From positions 1 to 37,088 of the IMG/VR virus record IMGVR_UViG_3300033553_000089: a DNA stretch of 37,088 nt. One strand, written 5' to 3'. Shown piece after piece: positions 1-6,448 of the stretch (its first letter is position 1; every line of letters begins with the position of its first letter). Made by a program: the position numbers and the translations under genes. The stretch comes from a virus. The notes beneath the pieces are model-generated. The model ran no database searches. It was not told the origin of the DNA and worked only from the letters and a program-made list of their open reading frames with translations.

Positions 1-306
1 AAGGCAAAAACTATCATGCACATGTTCTGGCTCTGGTTTCGCACCCCCATAAGTTTCTTCTATGTGGGTGGTGGGGACGACACTTCCAGCAGGAAATATG
101 ATTTGCTTCTCAAGCAGTTTCTTTTTCATGTTGGTATCGTGTGTGGCGATAAGGGCTTGCATTTCACTCTCGTATGTCGTCACTACTGACCTTTGGTGAG
201 CTGTTAGGTGTTCCCATTTTGTCGTGGGGTTCATAACATTACGCTTATCAAACATTTCTGCTGAGAATTTGAGCATTAGCTCTCGTAGTTCTATGTGGTC
301 ACTCAT
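1..306 (-). CDS. Hypothetical early protein, cut by the left edge
   Basis: An open frame of 102 codons starts at ATG 306-304 and runs off the left edge without a stop. The start is preceded by a clear AAGGAG ribosome site with six-base spacing, and its ATG overlaps the TGA of the upstream gene (ATGA). The visible part is soluble and charged, with a Pro/Glu/His stretch (GGAKPEPEHVHD) near the edge. I recognise no family. It is the last visible gene of the leftward operon. If the window ends are joined, its frame continues to a TAG at 37031-37029, overlapping the diphosphohydrolase-like gene by an unusually long stretch for this genome. Confidence 0.7.
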   Translation of the reverse strand, partial: MSDHIELRELMLKFSAEMFDKRNVMNPTTKWEHLTAHQRSVVTTYESEMQALIATHDTNMKKKLLEKQIIFPAGSVVPTTHIEETYGGAKPEPEHVHDSFCL

Positions 307-488
307 TTCTTCTCCTTACCTTTGAGGGTGGTGGCTTCATCTTCAAAACGCATATATATTTCCCTCGCTTCCCACATAGCTTTGTGAAAGCCATCAGCAA
401 AATCATCGGATACTGCTCTAAGGTCTTTAGCCTTGGTTATAACATCATCAGCCCGTATAGTCTCAGACTTAAAGTTTTCGTATTTCAT
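303..488 (-). CDS. Hypothetical early protein, 61 aa
   Basis: A small, charged, probably helical protein beginning MKYENFKSETIR and ending in a lysine-rich tail. I chose ATG 488 over the in-frame ATG at 500 because a GGGGGA ribosome site lies just before 488 and this ATG overlaps the TGA of the preceding gene in the ATGA pattern used throughout the operon. Its own TGA overlaps the ATG of the next gene, so translation of the three genes is probably coupled. No known domain is recognised. Confidence 0.7.
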   Translation of the reverse strand: MKYENFKSETIRADDVITKAKDLRAVSDDFADGFHKAMWEAREIYMRFEDEATTLKGKEKK

Positions 489-751
489 TTCTTCCCCCAT
501 TCCTTAGTAAGTGCTGTGCGGAGTTCAGCCCTGAATTTATTTCTAAAACTTGGTTCAATACTCTTTTGTGCGAAACTACTAAATGTATCAACTGGCTCAT
601 CTTCCCCCACAATCTTCAAAGCACGTTCAAGGTAAGCTTGGTCTAGGGCTTGCTTTGCTTTAGATTGTGAGCGTTGCATATCGTGTATACTTTCCCATTC
701 ACTATTTGCTTCCTCAAAAAACGTGTCTAGTATTTCAGATGTTTTACTCAT
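485..751 (-). CDS. Hypothetical early protein, 88 aa
   Basis: A mostly helical, acidic protein (MSKTSEILDTFFEEANSEW at its start) with no cysteine motif, membrane segment or recognisable family. The start ATG 751-749 overlaps the TGA of the tiny membrane-protein gene upstream, and its stop overlaps the next ATG. Position in the leftward early operon suggests a host-takeover or accessory role, but nothing in the sequence shows which. Confidence 0.7.
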   Translation of the reverse strand: MSKTSEILDTFFEEANSEWESIHDMQRSQSKAKQALDQAYLERALKIVGEDEPVDTFSSFAQKSIEPSFRNKFRAELRTALTKEWGKK

Positions 752-834
752 GCTACTACCTCAATTATGAACAAAAAATACAAACCGAAAACTATTAGCC
801 CAGTTACTATAATTATTAGTATGTCTTTAATCAT
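748..834 (-). CDS. Tiny single-span membrane protein, 28 aa
   Basis: A 28-codon gene whose product is almost entirely one hydrophobic helix (MIKDILIIIVTGLIVFGLYF, then LFIIEVVA), so a one-span inner-membrane peptide is likely. The start is well supported: AAGGA lies seven bases upstream and the ATG shares a base with the upstream TAA (TAATG). The TGA overlaps the next ATG. Function is unknown; early phage membrane peptides of this size are often exclusion or lysis-timing factors, which is only an analogy here. Confidence 0.6.
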   Translation of the reverse strand: MIKDILIIIVTGLIVFGLYFLFIIEVVA

Positions 835-908
835 TACTTATCCTTCAATCTTTCTAGCAAATCTTTCCACTCAAGAAGATATGCTTTGATGTGTTGCTTA
901 GTGGTCAT
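834..908 (-). CDS. Micro-gene, 24 aa helical peptide
   Basis: A 24-codon frame (MTTKQHIKAYLLEWKDLLER then LKDK) with an AAGGAG ribosome site eight bases upstream that lies inside the end of the preceding gene. It overlaps the preceding gene by a few codons and its TAA overlaps the next ATG. The product would be a short amphipathic helix. No function can be assigned; the good ribosome site and exact coupling are the reasons to call it. Confidence 0.5.
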   Translation of the reverse strand: MTTKQHIKAYLLEWKDLLERLKDK

Positions 909-1098
909 TAGATGTCTCCTTTTCATTAGTTGGGGTGGTTTCCAGCAGTTCTTGGCGTATTATCTTAACCCTCCAAGTGGCTTTTGATAGATGCAGTTTA
1001 CGAAGAAGCTTGTCATACCACCGTAGCCCTCTTGCGACCACAATAGCAGAGTAATCATCACCTCTAGCCATATCAACCCCTGTGAATTTCTTGTTCAT
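898..1098 (-). CDS. Hypothetical early protein, 66 aa
   Basis: Starts MNKKFTGVDMARGDDYSAIV. I chose ATG 1098 over the in-frame ATG at 1110 because GGAGGGG sits at ideal distance before 1098. The N-terminal pattern GVDMARGDDYSAIVVARG resembles the short 'D-x-A/G-x-G-D-x-S' strand-turn found in several small phage proteins and in RNase H-like folds, but the protein is too short for a complete fold. The rest is basic. No function is claimed. Confidence 0.65.
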   Translation of the reverse strand: MNKKFTGVDMARGDDYSAIVVARGLRWYDKLLRKLHLSKATWRVKIIRQELLETTPTNEKETSNDH

Positions 1099-1116
1099 AA
1101 TCCCCTCCACTCATAA

Positions 1117-1782
1117 TTAGTTAATCTCTTTCAAATCCTTGAGTGCCTTAGTAAGTTCAGGCGTAACCTCGTATTGTGTACCACCGATGTTGATACTTTC
1201 GGTTTTCTTATCTTCTGGCATACCAGTCTCTACCACGTCACCGTAAACGACATTACCCTCTAGCTTTCCGCAGGTGACGGTTGGTTCTGCGTTTTCATTC
1301 CACGGGTAAGGTGATATACCAGCAAATAGGCGAAGTTTGAACTTGAGCAGCCCCTTACAGGTAAGTTGTAGCCCGCAAGTGATACCACCTTGTATAGCCT
1401 TTATCCAGTCACCAGCCTCTATCCAGCCACCAGCCTTTATCGAGCCACCAGCCTTTATCGAGCCACCAGCCTTTATCGAGCTACCAGCCTCTATCCAGTC
1501 ACCAGCCTCTATCCAGTCACCAGCCTTTATCGAGCCACCAGCCTCTATCGAGCCACCAGCCTCTATCCAGCTACCAGCCTTTATCGAGCCACCAGCCTTT
1601 ATCGAGCCACCAGCCTTTATCGAGAGATATCCCGACACTTTAATACTAGATACTTTTATCCATCCCAAGTTAGCTTCAAACTCAAGGTTACCCTCAAAAT
1701 CAGTTAAATCTTCTTTACCTGTGTATTGACGATACCCCCCAATTAATTCAAAATCCTTCGCTGTAAGTTTCAAAATTCTCAT
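1117..1782 (-). CDS. Six-residue-repeat (predicted beta-helix) protein, 221 aa
   Basis: After about 50 ordinary residues (MRILKLTAKDFELIGGYRQY start) the protein enters a run of thirteen six-residue units of the form S/W-I-K/E-A-G-G/D/S, roughly residues 52-129, and ends with about 90 non-repetitive residues containing two cysteines. An isoleucine every six residues with small residues between is what hexapeptide beta-helices and bactofilin-like proteins show, so a stiff prism or filament-like rod is a reasonable inference. The start has AAGG seven bases upstream. It lies in the early operon, so it is probably not a tail spike. Similar AGG-type repeats occur in unassigned phage proteins (from memory). 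Function unknown. Confidence 0.8.
   Translation of the reverse strand: MRILKLTAKDFELIGGYRQYTGKEDLTDFEGNLEFEANLGWIKVSSIKVSGYLSIKAGGSIKAGGSIKAGSWIEAGGSIEAGGSIKAGDWIEAGDWIEAGSSIKAGGSIKAGGSIKAGGWIEAGDWIKAIQGGITCGLQLTCKGLLKFKLRLFAGISPYPWNENAEPTVTCGKLEGNVVYGDVVETGMPEDKKTESINIGGTQYEVTPELTKALKDLKEIN
1396..1629. repeat. Tandem 18-bp coding repeat, about 13 units
   Basis: Thirteen head-to-tail 18-base units, consensus on the plus strand agcctttatcgagccacc, run without gaps and keep the reading frame of the minus-strand gene. Units differ at only a few positions (cttt/ctct, cgag/ccag, cca/cta/tca), which toggle the encoded residues between S and W, K and E, and G, D and S. The last unit is degenerate. 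Confidence 0.95.
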
Positions 1783-1806
1783 TACTGCACCTTTCTTAAT
1801 TCATAA

Positions 1807-2298
1807 TTAGTTATCATCATTGGTTGCCTTTAGCTTGTCTCGCTCTGATTGAAGTGCCCTCATGTCAATGCCAGTAGTCTTGGTATACTCACCGCCAGTC
1901 CACCAAAACAAATCTTCTTTATTAGCTTCTAGCCTATCTAACATGTCTAGCTGTGATTGGGTGATGAGTTCGAGCAAATCATCTGCTAGGCGTTCAACCG
2001 TTAGTGATGCAAGCTCATGCAGATGTTTCTCGCTAGGAGTAAATAGTGGGGTATATTCTGGCTGTGTCGTATTGAGTATATTCAAAATACTGTTTCGCAA
2101 ATCACCCTTAATTGGTTTCGGTGGTGCTAATGATGAGAGCCTTGCTGAAAACTTTTGTACGAACTGTTCGTGCCCACCAAAGTCACTTGCAGTACTTCCA
2201 TACTTCCACTCTTTTTTTATATCATCAGATAGCTCTAGGTATTCAAATATATAGTTTGGTATTTCACCAATAATACTTTTTATCTTATCTTCGCTCAC
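1807..2298 (-). CDS. Hypothetical early protein, 163 aa, GTG start
   Basis: A soluble, acidic, largely helical protein with a WW-containing segment near residue 132 (EDLFWWTGGEYTKTTGID). The start is GTG 2298-2296, chosen because AGGAGGGG sits five bases upstream and GTGA overlaps the stop of the preceding gene. No family is recognised. Together with its neighbours it forms the accessory part of the early operon. Confidence 0.75.
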   Translation of the reverse strand: MSEDKIKSIIGEIPNYIFEYLELSDDIKKEWKYGSTASDFGGHEQFVQKFSARLSSLAPPKPIKGDLRNSILNILNTTQPEYTPLFTPSEKHLHELASLTVERLADDLLELITQSQLDMLDRLEANKEDLFWWTGGEYTKTTGIDMRALQSERDKLKATNDDN

Positions 2299-2528
2299 AA
2301 TACCCCTCCTAACTTATTTAATTCATATACACCAGTACTGTCTGGGGCAAGGTTTACCAACCCTGAGCGAAACTCTGGCGTAAATCCCCTCTCCCAGTTT
2401 GGTTTTGCAACTATGCAATCTTCCCATCTGACCTTGTACAGTTCGCACAGTTTGGCGGCGGATATGAAGTGCTTGTCACCGTCAGAGCGAGATATAACTA
2501 TCCCTGGGTGTAAAACGTATTTTTTCAT
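2295..2528 (-). CDS. Hypothetical early protein, 77 aa
   Basis: Begins MKKYVLHPGIVISRSDGDKH and contains HFISAAKLCELYKV, a helix-turn-helix-looking segment (residues 20-33), followed by a tryptophan-rich basic stretch. Proteins with this N-terminal layout occur as small unassigned phage proteins. The ATG overlaps the TGA of the preceding 37-codon gene and its own TGA overlaps the GTG of the next, so it is translationally coupled on both sides. DNA binding is possible but not shown. Confidence 0.7.
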   Translation of the reverse strand: MKKYVLHPGIVISRSDGDKHFISAAKLCELYKVRWEDCIVAKPNWERGFTPEFRSGLVNLAPDSTGVYELNKLGGVL

Positions 2529-2638
2529 AATTGCCCCATTTCATACACAGTCACCATTCTAGGTTGGCAGACTATACAGTGGCTTCCGTCTCTTGACATT
2601 AGGTGGTGGCCGTTTAGTGCGTAGAAGCTACAGGTCAT
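2525..2638 (-). CDS. Micro-gene, 37 aa, Cys/His-rich
   Basis: A 37-codon frame with AGGA seven bases before its ATG and ATGA overlaps at both ends. The product (MTCSFYALNGHHLMSRDGSH start) has three cysteines and several histidines, including HCIVCQPR, the spacing of a half zinc knuckle. It is probably a small metal-binding peptide. It directly follows the truncated methyltransferase gene. Confidence 0.6.
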   Translation of the reverse strand: MTCSFYALNGHHLMSRDGSHCIVCQPRMVTVYEMGQL

Positions 2639-3177
2639 TTGAATATCCTCTCAAACACATCTTGTATGACGTTAGTGGTGACGGCATTACCGCACATCTT
2701 GTAGCGTTGAGTGTCTGATATTGGCTCATCACCTATTCCATACTTAGTCCAATCATCAGGGAAGGCTTGTAGGCGTTCACACTCCACAGGTGTTAATCTT
2801 CTAATCTTTGGTGAATATAACATATTATCTTTCTGGACTGCCGTAAGAGTGTTAGATAATCCATCAAAGCGTGGTTCTAATTGTTGCTCAATCTCTCCAT
2901 CTTCGTTATATCGCCCACGTTGGGCTGCGATAAACGGTTGCCTATTACCACCCTGCATAGTATTGAGGGTTGGGCTTACTCCGTCTACTCCATAGACTCT
3001 ATCGTTGGAGTGAGTGGGCTGGTTGAGTTGTTTTATGTCTGCAACTACACTTCGCCTACTTTTAGCCAGGGTGTTTGTACCCTTATGACAGTTAGCTTTC
3101 CAGGCATTTTGTATTCCAATCTCAAATCCTCCAATTCCGCTAAATGTTGAAAAGTACTTGAATGTTTGTTTACTCAT
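2635..3177 (-). CDS. C5 cytosine DNA methyltransferase lacking catalytic core
   Basis: The N-terminus has the AdoMet-binding motif I of C5 methyltransferases (YFSTFSGIGGFEIGIQ), and the C-terminus has target-recognition and motifs IX-X: GVSPTLNTMQGGNRQPFI, RRLTPVECERLQAFPDDW and YKMCGNAV. Between them motifs II-VIII are missing: there is no Pro-Cys catalytic loop, no ENV and no QxRxR. The 180 residues compare with about 300-400 for the family. The frame is open, with GGAG seven bases before ATG 3177 (an in-frame ATG also exists at 3192). The protein cannot methylate DNA by the known mechanism. It may be an internal deletion product, a DNA-binding remnant or a decoy. The junction falls just after motif I, near residues 21-30. 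Confidence 0.85.
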   Translation of the reverse strand: MSKQTFKYFSTFSGIGGFEIGIQNAWKANCHKGTNTLAKSRRSVVADIKQLNQPTHSNDRVYGVDGVSPTLNTMQGGNRQPFIAAQRGRYNEDGEIEQQLEPRFDGLSNTLTAVQKDNMLYSPKIRRLTPVECERLQAFPDDWTKYGIGDEPISDTQRYKMCGNAVTTNVIQDVFERIFK

Positions 3178-3277
3178 TATCTCGCTCCGCATCTGAGTGG
3201 TCGAAATCTTCCTCTAGTGGTCGGCGGTCTATCGTAACGATAGCTCCATCTTCCGTGTATTTAATTAGATATTTCAT
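3170..3277 (-). CDS. Micro-gene, 35 aa, acidic tail
   Basis: A 35-codon frame, MKYLIKYTEDGAIVTIDRRP followed by an acidic tail, with a GGGGGTGAG purine-rich ribosome site immediately upstream. The ATG overlaps the TGA of the preceding zinc-finger-like gene, and the end overlaps the methyltransferase start. The beta-hairpin-like first half and acidic second half are all that can be said. Confidence 0.55.
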   Translation of the reverse strand: MKYLIKYTEDGAIVTIDRRPLEEDFDHSDAERDNE

Positions 3278-3465
3278 CTCACCCCCATCGTTCTAAGTAG
3301 ACGAGCTGTGCTTAGTGTGTCTATGCTGTCTAGTTTCTTCTCTATGTCCACAAGTGCCCAATCGTGCATATCTAGCTCGCTATAATGGTCGTCACATACA
3401 AACCCATATAGAAACGTACAGGCGTGTTTTGCCTTTCGCTTACATCCGTCATATTCACATTTCAT
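3274..3465 (-). CDS. Small Cys/His zinc-binding protein, 63 aa
   Basis: The first 30 residues hold a C-x4-C-x7-C-x7-C-x2-H arrangement (CEYDGCKRKAKHAC, then FVCDDHY), typical of a B-box or AN1-like zinc finger. The second half is a helical region ending LLRTMGVR. AGGGGG lies just before ATG 3465, and the predicted promoter at 3496-3525 sits about 30 bases upstream, making this the first gene of a second transcription unit. Role unknown; small zinc proteins in early operons often bind host nucleic-acid enzymes. Confidence 0.7.
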   Translation of the reverse strand: MKCEYDGCKRKAKHACTFLYGFVCDDHYSELDMHDWALVDIEKKLDSIDTLSTARLLRTMGVR

Positions 3466-3495
3466 TTTAGCCCCCTATGGTTACGTTACCCTTAC

Positions 3496-3525
3496 AGTAT
3501 AGCACAGAGCATGTACATATGTCAA
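3496..3525 (-). promoter_or_regulatory. Sigma70-type early promoter (copy A of shared element)
   Basis: On the minus strand: a perfect -35 TTGACA (3525-3520), an 18-base spacer and -10 TATACT (3501-3496) preceded by TGC (extended -10). The stretch GCTCTGTGCTATACT shares 11 bases, CTCTGTGCTAT, with four other promoters here. The -35 overlaps the TGA stop of the gene at 3522-3707, so this is an internal promoter that boosts the distal half of the operon. Confidence 0.8.
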
Positions 3526-3707
3526 GCCCTCTTTTTAACAAAAGCCTTCGCTGTATTGTATCTATCATCAAAGAACAGCTCGATTTCGCCACCAACCATA
3601 ACCTTAGCTTCCACCTGTCTATCAGTCTCTACAGTAACAACAGCATATTGGTCGCCATCTTTATTGGTGCGTTTTTCTACGGATAGTATCTTTGTGATTT
3701 TAGCCAT
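3522..3707 (-). CDS. Hypothetical early protein, 61 aa, beta-rich
   Basis: Starts MAKITKILSVEKRTNKDGDQ and continues with alternating beta strands (YAVVTVETDRQVEAKVMVGG), the look of a small OB- or Sso7-like barrel that could bind nucleic acid, though no family is recognised. ATG 3707 is chosen over a GTG at 3719 because GAG sits eight bases upstream, within the end of the NinG-like gene. The stop lies inside the -35 of the internal promoter. Confidence 0.65.
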   Translation of the reverse strand: MAKITKILSVEKRTNKDGDQYAVVTVETDRQVEAKVMVGGEIELFFDDRYNTAKAFVKKRA

Positions 3708-4254
3708 TAGTAGGCTCACTAAACTTTAAGATGTATTCTTTGGCGTCGTCTATTATCTCCTGCAACTCATCACGCCCGAACTTATACGTCGGATACTTTC
3801 TAGCCAAGTTCTCTAATTCTTCTGGCACTTCATCACCGTACTTCTCCGCCAATGCTAGACGGTACTTCTCATACTCACCTGAACGCATCTTGTTACATCT
3901 AAAGGAACACTGTAGGTTCACATTCTGGTCGTTGAACCTGACTATATGCTTACCCCTACTCACAAAGTGGCCGTTGTCCCAGCCCTTAGAATAGCGTACG
4001 GCCTTCGTAGGGCGGTTCTTAGCCGTTTCTGGGTCGAGATAGGCAACAACACCCGTCTTTGAGCAAGTGATACAAGTACCAGTCCAATTCTGCCCATCAA
4101 ACTCACAGTCCCTTAATCGTATATACCAGCTATGCCAGTCGTCTGCCCTTTTCCGTAGCTCCGTTATTGTTTCAACCTTTGGCTTCTTACCTAGTGGGAG
4201 CTTGGCTTTCATAGCTCTGACTTCTTTTTGCTGCTTAGTTAGTTTCTTCGCCAT
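3700..4254 (-). CDS. ninG: NinG/Rap-like recombination nuclease
   Basis: 184 residues, the usual length for lambda NinG (Rap). The order of landmarks fits: a lysine-rich N-terminus, WYIRLRDCEFDGQNWTGTCI with the zinc pair C-x2-C at TCITCSK, the NGHFVSRGKHI box with its conserved His, then VNLQCSFRCNKMRSG with a second cysteine pair and Y-x2-Y-x6-K-Y-G. NinG-family proteins are structure-directed endonucleases acting on recombination intermediates such as D-loops. The gene lies beside an SSB-like protein and upstream in the same operon as the RecB-like exonuclease, forming a recombination module. It overlaps its upstream neighbour by 20 bases. Confidence 0.85.
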   Translation of the reverse strand: MAKKLTKQQKEVRAMKAKLPLGKKPKVETITELRKRADDWHSWYIRLRDCEFDGQNWTGTCITCSKTGVVAYLDPETAKNRPTKAVRYSKGWDNGHFVSRGKHIVRFNDQNVNLQCSFRCNKMRSGEYEKYRLALAEKYGDEVPEELENLARKYPTYKFGRDELQEIIDDAKEYILKFSEPTNG

Positions 4255-4447
4255 TCTTGTTCCACCTAGCTTTAGCTGCTTTACTTGCTATTTCACTTCG
4301 TCTTTCAGGAGAGATAGATGCTGTCCTCTTACTAGGGTCGTAAGTGGTGCGAGACTTAGCTTGATTATCTTTATAGAACGCCAATAGAGCTTCCTCTGAG
4401 CCAAGCTTCTTCAACATCGTCTCTCGTATCTTCTCTGCGTGTGTCAT
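4235..4447 (-). CDS. Hypothetical early protein, 70 aa
   Basis: A basic helical protein ending in the pattern SPERRSEIASKAAKARWNKN, the 'K-A-A-x-A-R-W' tail common in small phage proteins predicted to bind DNA. It starts at ATG 4447, sharing one base with the stop of the SSB-like gene, and overlaps the NinG-like gene by 20 bases. Likely an accessory factor of the recombination module; function not shown. Confidence 0.65.
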   Translation of the reverse strand: MTHAEKIRETMLKKLGSEEALLAFYKDNQAKSRTTYDPSKRTASISPERRSEIASKAAKARWNKNGEETN

Positions 4448-4830
4448 TAGAATGGGATGCTCGCTAAGTCGATTGGCGCATCTTCATCGCTAGGTGTTTG
4501 GTCGTACTCTTGCCTAACTAGGTTGAAGAAATATCGAATATCTATGCCCGACTTGCCGTTAGATTTAACTGCGAATGTCTTATTAACTAAATCAGCTTTA
4601 CCGTTCTTGAAAGTGGCTTCCAGCAGACTACCTATCTGGCCAGACCCCATATCTAACTGACCCTTATCTGTAGTGACGGGGTAGAGCTTACGGAAACCGT
4701 CCTCATACTTCTCTGAGGTGAGCATACGCTTTGCGTCATTGTCCCACTTCTTAAAGGTGTATCCGCCCACTTCACTTACGGTGAACTGACTACCTACTAG
4801 CTCTGATAATTTTACAAACTTCTTGTCCAT
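4447..4830 (-). CDS. SSB-like single-strand-binding protein
   Basis: 127 residues with a beta-rich body (KLSELVGSQFTVSEVGGYTF start; later DIRYFFNLVRQEYDQT) followed by an acidic linker and the terminal sequence DEDAPIDLASIPF. Ending in acidic residues plus I-P-F is the signature of bacterial SSB C-terminal tips, which recruit partner proteins through that last Phe. I do not see a textbook OB-fold motif set, so the assignment rests on the tail, size, and position between NinG-like and KGG genes. It could instead be a host-SSB mimic competing for SSB partners. Stop and start of neighbours touch it at 4447 and 4830. Confidence 0.6.
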   Translation of the reverse strand: MDKKFVKLSELVGSQFTVSEVGGYTFKKWDNDAKRMLTSEKYEDGFRKLYPVTTDKGQLDMGSGQIGSLLEATFKNGKADLVNKTFAVKSNGKSGIDIRYFFNLVRQEYDQTPSDEDAPIDLASIPF

Positions 4831-5156
4831 TACTTTCTCCTTATTATCTCTTTGAATAATCTAACCATGCCGTTGCTACTCTCTAAACCATTTTCCTCAA
4901 GCACACTGGCTAACTCCTCGTCTATGCTTTGTACTTCTTTCGGGAACTCACCCGTAAAGATTGTGTCTTTCGAGCGACCCCTCTTAGATATTGTACCACC
5001 TACTTTTCCAGCTTCGTGTGGGTCTACCTTACCGTGGCCGAAGGCGTGACCTGTGCCAGCCTTGCCACCCTTAGAACCAATCCTCTTATAGAAGTCTGGG
5101 TCTTTAGTCTTGTTCGTTAGGGCTGCTTTTGCTCCCCCTGCTTTTGTTCCACTCAT
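4830..5156 (-). CDS. KGG-repeat small basic protein, 108 aa
   Basis: Starts MSGTKAGGAKAALTNKTKDP and carries Gly-Lys-rich boxes (DFYKRIGSKGGKAG and HEAGKVGGTISKRG) of the KGG type found in stress-induced and phage DNA-associated small proteins. The C-terminal third is a helical LASVLEENGLESS segment. ATG 5156 is preferred to 5168 because it overlaps the TGA of the gene upstream. A nucleic-acid-binding role is likely from the basic Gly-rich half; family known mainly by motif. Confidence 0.7.
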   Translation of the reverse strand: MSGTKAGGAKAALTNKTKDPDFYKRIGSKGGKAGTGHAFGHGKVDPHEAGKVGGTISKRGRSKDTIFTGEFPKEVQSIDEELASVLEENGLESSNGMVRLFKEIIRRK

Positions 5157-5287
5157 GCTATATTCCATTTCGTTATTATTGCGTTTACTACTGCTCTTTT
5201 ACCTTTAGTGGTGCGCTGCAACTTGCGTATGTTCTTCAACATGTCCGACACCTCTATAAACTTTGCTTCTGTTGTTATTACTTTCAT
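5153..5287 (-). CDS. Micro-gene, 44 aa basic helical protein
   Basis: A 44-codon frame with a textbook AAGGAG six bases before ATG 5287. The product, MKVITTEAKFIEVSDMLKNI followed by a strongly basic stretch (RKLQRTTKGKRAVVN), would be a small basic helical protein. Its TGA overlaps the start of the KGG gene. No family recognised. Confidence 0.6.
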   Translation of the reverse strand: MKVITTEAKFIEVSDMLKNIRKLQRTTKGKRAVVNAIITKWNIA

Positions 5288-5295
5288 GTCTCTCC

Positions 5296-5616
5296 TTACT
5301 TAAATTCTAATGCACATTTTTTACAGTTATCGAAGTCCTTAATTGGCTCAAACTCCTGCGTCCTACTCATTGGTAAAATATATACCTCTATACCACCATT
5401 CACCTGCTTTCTACAATCCTTAATGTCATCATAGCTGAAGTACTGCCACTCTGGTTCTGAACGTGCCTTGCTGAAGTGGAGCAGATAATGTTCCGTCCCC
5501 TCAGATATGTTACGGTCATAGATGAGTACGTCTTTAGTGCTGTAGCGTGGCTCCCAAATATAGTCGCCATTCTTGGCTTTTACTATATGGTGGTCAGCAT
5601 GCTTACAGAGTTTCAT
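5296..5616 (-). CDS. Hypothetical zinc-ribbon-like protein, 106 aa
   Basis: A beta-rich protein bracketed by metal-binding pairs: C-x2-H-x2-HH at the N-terminus (MKLCKHADHHIV) and C-x2-C at the C-terminus (DNCKKCALEF), which could meet in one zinc site. The middle is aromatic-rich (EWQYFSYDDIKDC). ATG 5616 is chosen over 5637 because GGA lies seven bases upstream within the end of the exonuclease gene, which it overlaps by 14 bases. Function unknown. Confidence 0.65.
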   Translation of the reverse strand: MKLCKHADHHIVKAKNGDYIWEPRYSTKDVLIYDRNISEGTEHYLLHFSKARSEPEWQYFSYDDIKDCRKQVNGGIEVYILPMSRTQEFEPIKDFDNCKKCALEFK

Positions 5617-6355
5617 GGTCTTTCCATTTACCGTCAAATTGGTGAATTACTTTACCCTGGACTTTCCAGCCGTTCGCAACCATCAGCCCCTCATACACCT
5701 GTAGCTGTTTCTTCCAGTAGGGTTTGTCCTCTTTATAGGAAATCTTGTAGTCCTCTATGATACAGGTCTTGTCACCGACTATCTGTAAGCGGTCTATTGT
5801 GCCAGCTCGCTTGCTCTTGTGGTCTACCACTAGCACCTCGTACTCGGCTTTTTCGTTCTCACGACCCCGATAGAAGCTCTCTACGATGTCTTTGAGGACT
5901 AGGTGGTTAGGTGTGTGATATTCCTTGTCTAGCGTCTTAGCAAGCACCTGGTACTTCCCGTATAGCTCTAGTGCTAGGTGTACTGTTGTGCCGAAGTCTC
6001 TTGAAACCTGACCACTCAATGACCAGAGCTTAGATATATCAGCAGGGTCTACATCAAACTTAGCTGCGACCTTGCCACTCATCATTACTGAGTCAAATGG
6101 TTTCTGCTCACCTTTGGCTATCTGTGAGGCTGAGTCATAGACTCGACCTTCCCACATATAAACGTGGTTTTCCTCGTCATAGTCAATTTCCTGACCGAAG
6201 AAGTCTACCTTACGGACGAAGTTACCCGCCTTAAAAGCTATCGGCGTCTCTGCGTAGTGATTGTAAAGTCTCTCAATCTCTTGGGCTTCACTCGGCTCAC
6301 CCTCTATCTCTATGAACCCGTATTGCTGGGTTGGGACGTGTGCTGTTATCTTCAT
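5603..6355 (-). CDS. PD-(D/E)XK exonuclease, RecB/Cas4-like
   Basis: 250 residues. The catalytic series of RecB-family nucleases is readable in order: the His of GTTVHLALELYGKY (about residue 124), E...GTIDRL around residues 180-190 with the metal-binding Asp, IIEDYKIS giving the D-x-K pair near residue 201, and QLQVYEGLM, the Q-x3-Y motif. Such phage enzymes digest DNA ends to load recombinases or degrade host DNA. SSB-like and NinG-like genes lie downstream in the same operon. The start, ATG 6355, follows GAGG and sits just after the upstream gene's TAG. The N-terminal 75 residues are an acidic extension of unknown role. Confidence 0.85.
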   Translation of the reverse strand: MKITAHVPTQQYGFIEIEGEPSEAQEIERLYNHYAETPIAFKAGNFVRKVDFFGQEIDYDEENHVYMWEGRVYDSASQIAKGEQKPFDSVMMSGKVAAKFDVDPADISKLWSLSGQVSRDFGTTVHLALELYGKYQVLAKTLDKEYHTPNHLVLKDIVESFYRGRENEKAEYEVLVVDHKSKRAGTIDRLQIVGDKTCIIEDYKISYKEDKPYWKKQLQVYEGLMVANGWKVQGKVIHQFDGKWKDHETL

Positions 6356-6448
6356 CTAAAATCCCTCTGGCCTTTCTAGGTCAATCTCTGGTTGTGGCGG
6401 AAGTGCCACGTTAAAAAACAGTAAGTTGCAGTAGTCGTTAGTTGTCAT
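6356..6448 (-). CDS. Micro-gene, 30 aa
   Basis: A 30-codon frame (MTTNDYCNLLFFNVALPPQP start) with GAGGT five bases before ATG 6448, overlapping the end of the upstream gene. It ends directly before the exonuclease start, whose GAGG ribosome site lies inside it, so a leader or coupling role for exonuclease translation is possible. No domain. Confidence 0.5.
   Translation of the reverse strand: MTTNDYCNLLFFNVALPPQPEIDLERPEGF

Noticed and set aside
1396-1629. CRISPR-like array
   Set aside because: Units are contiguous 18-bp coding repeats with no spacers.
1337-1729. Pro/Ser-rich and Tyr/Thr-rich open frames on the plus strand over the repeat
   Set aside because: They are mirror frames of the 18-bp coding repeat; no ribosome site, and the minus-strand gene explains the periodicity.
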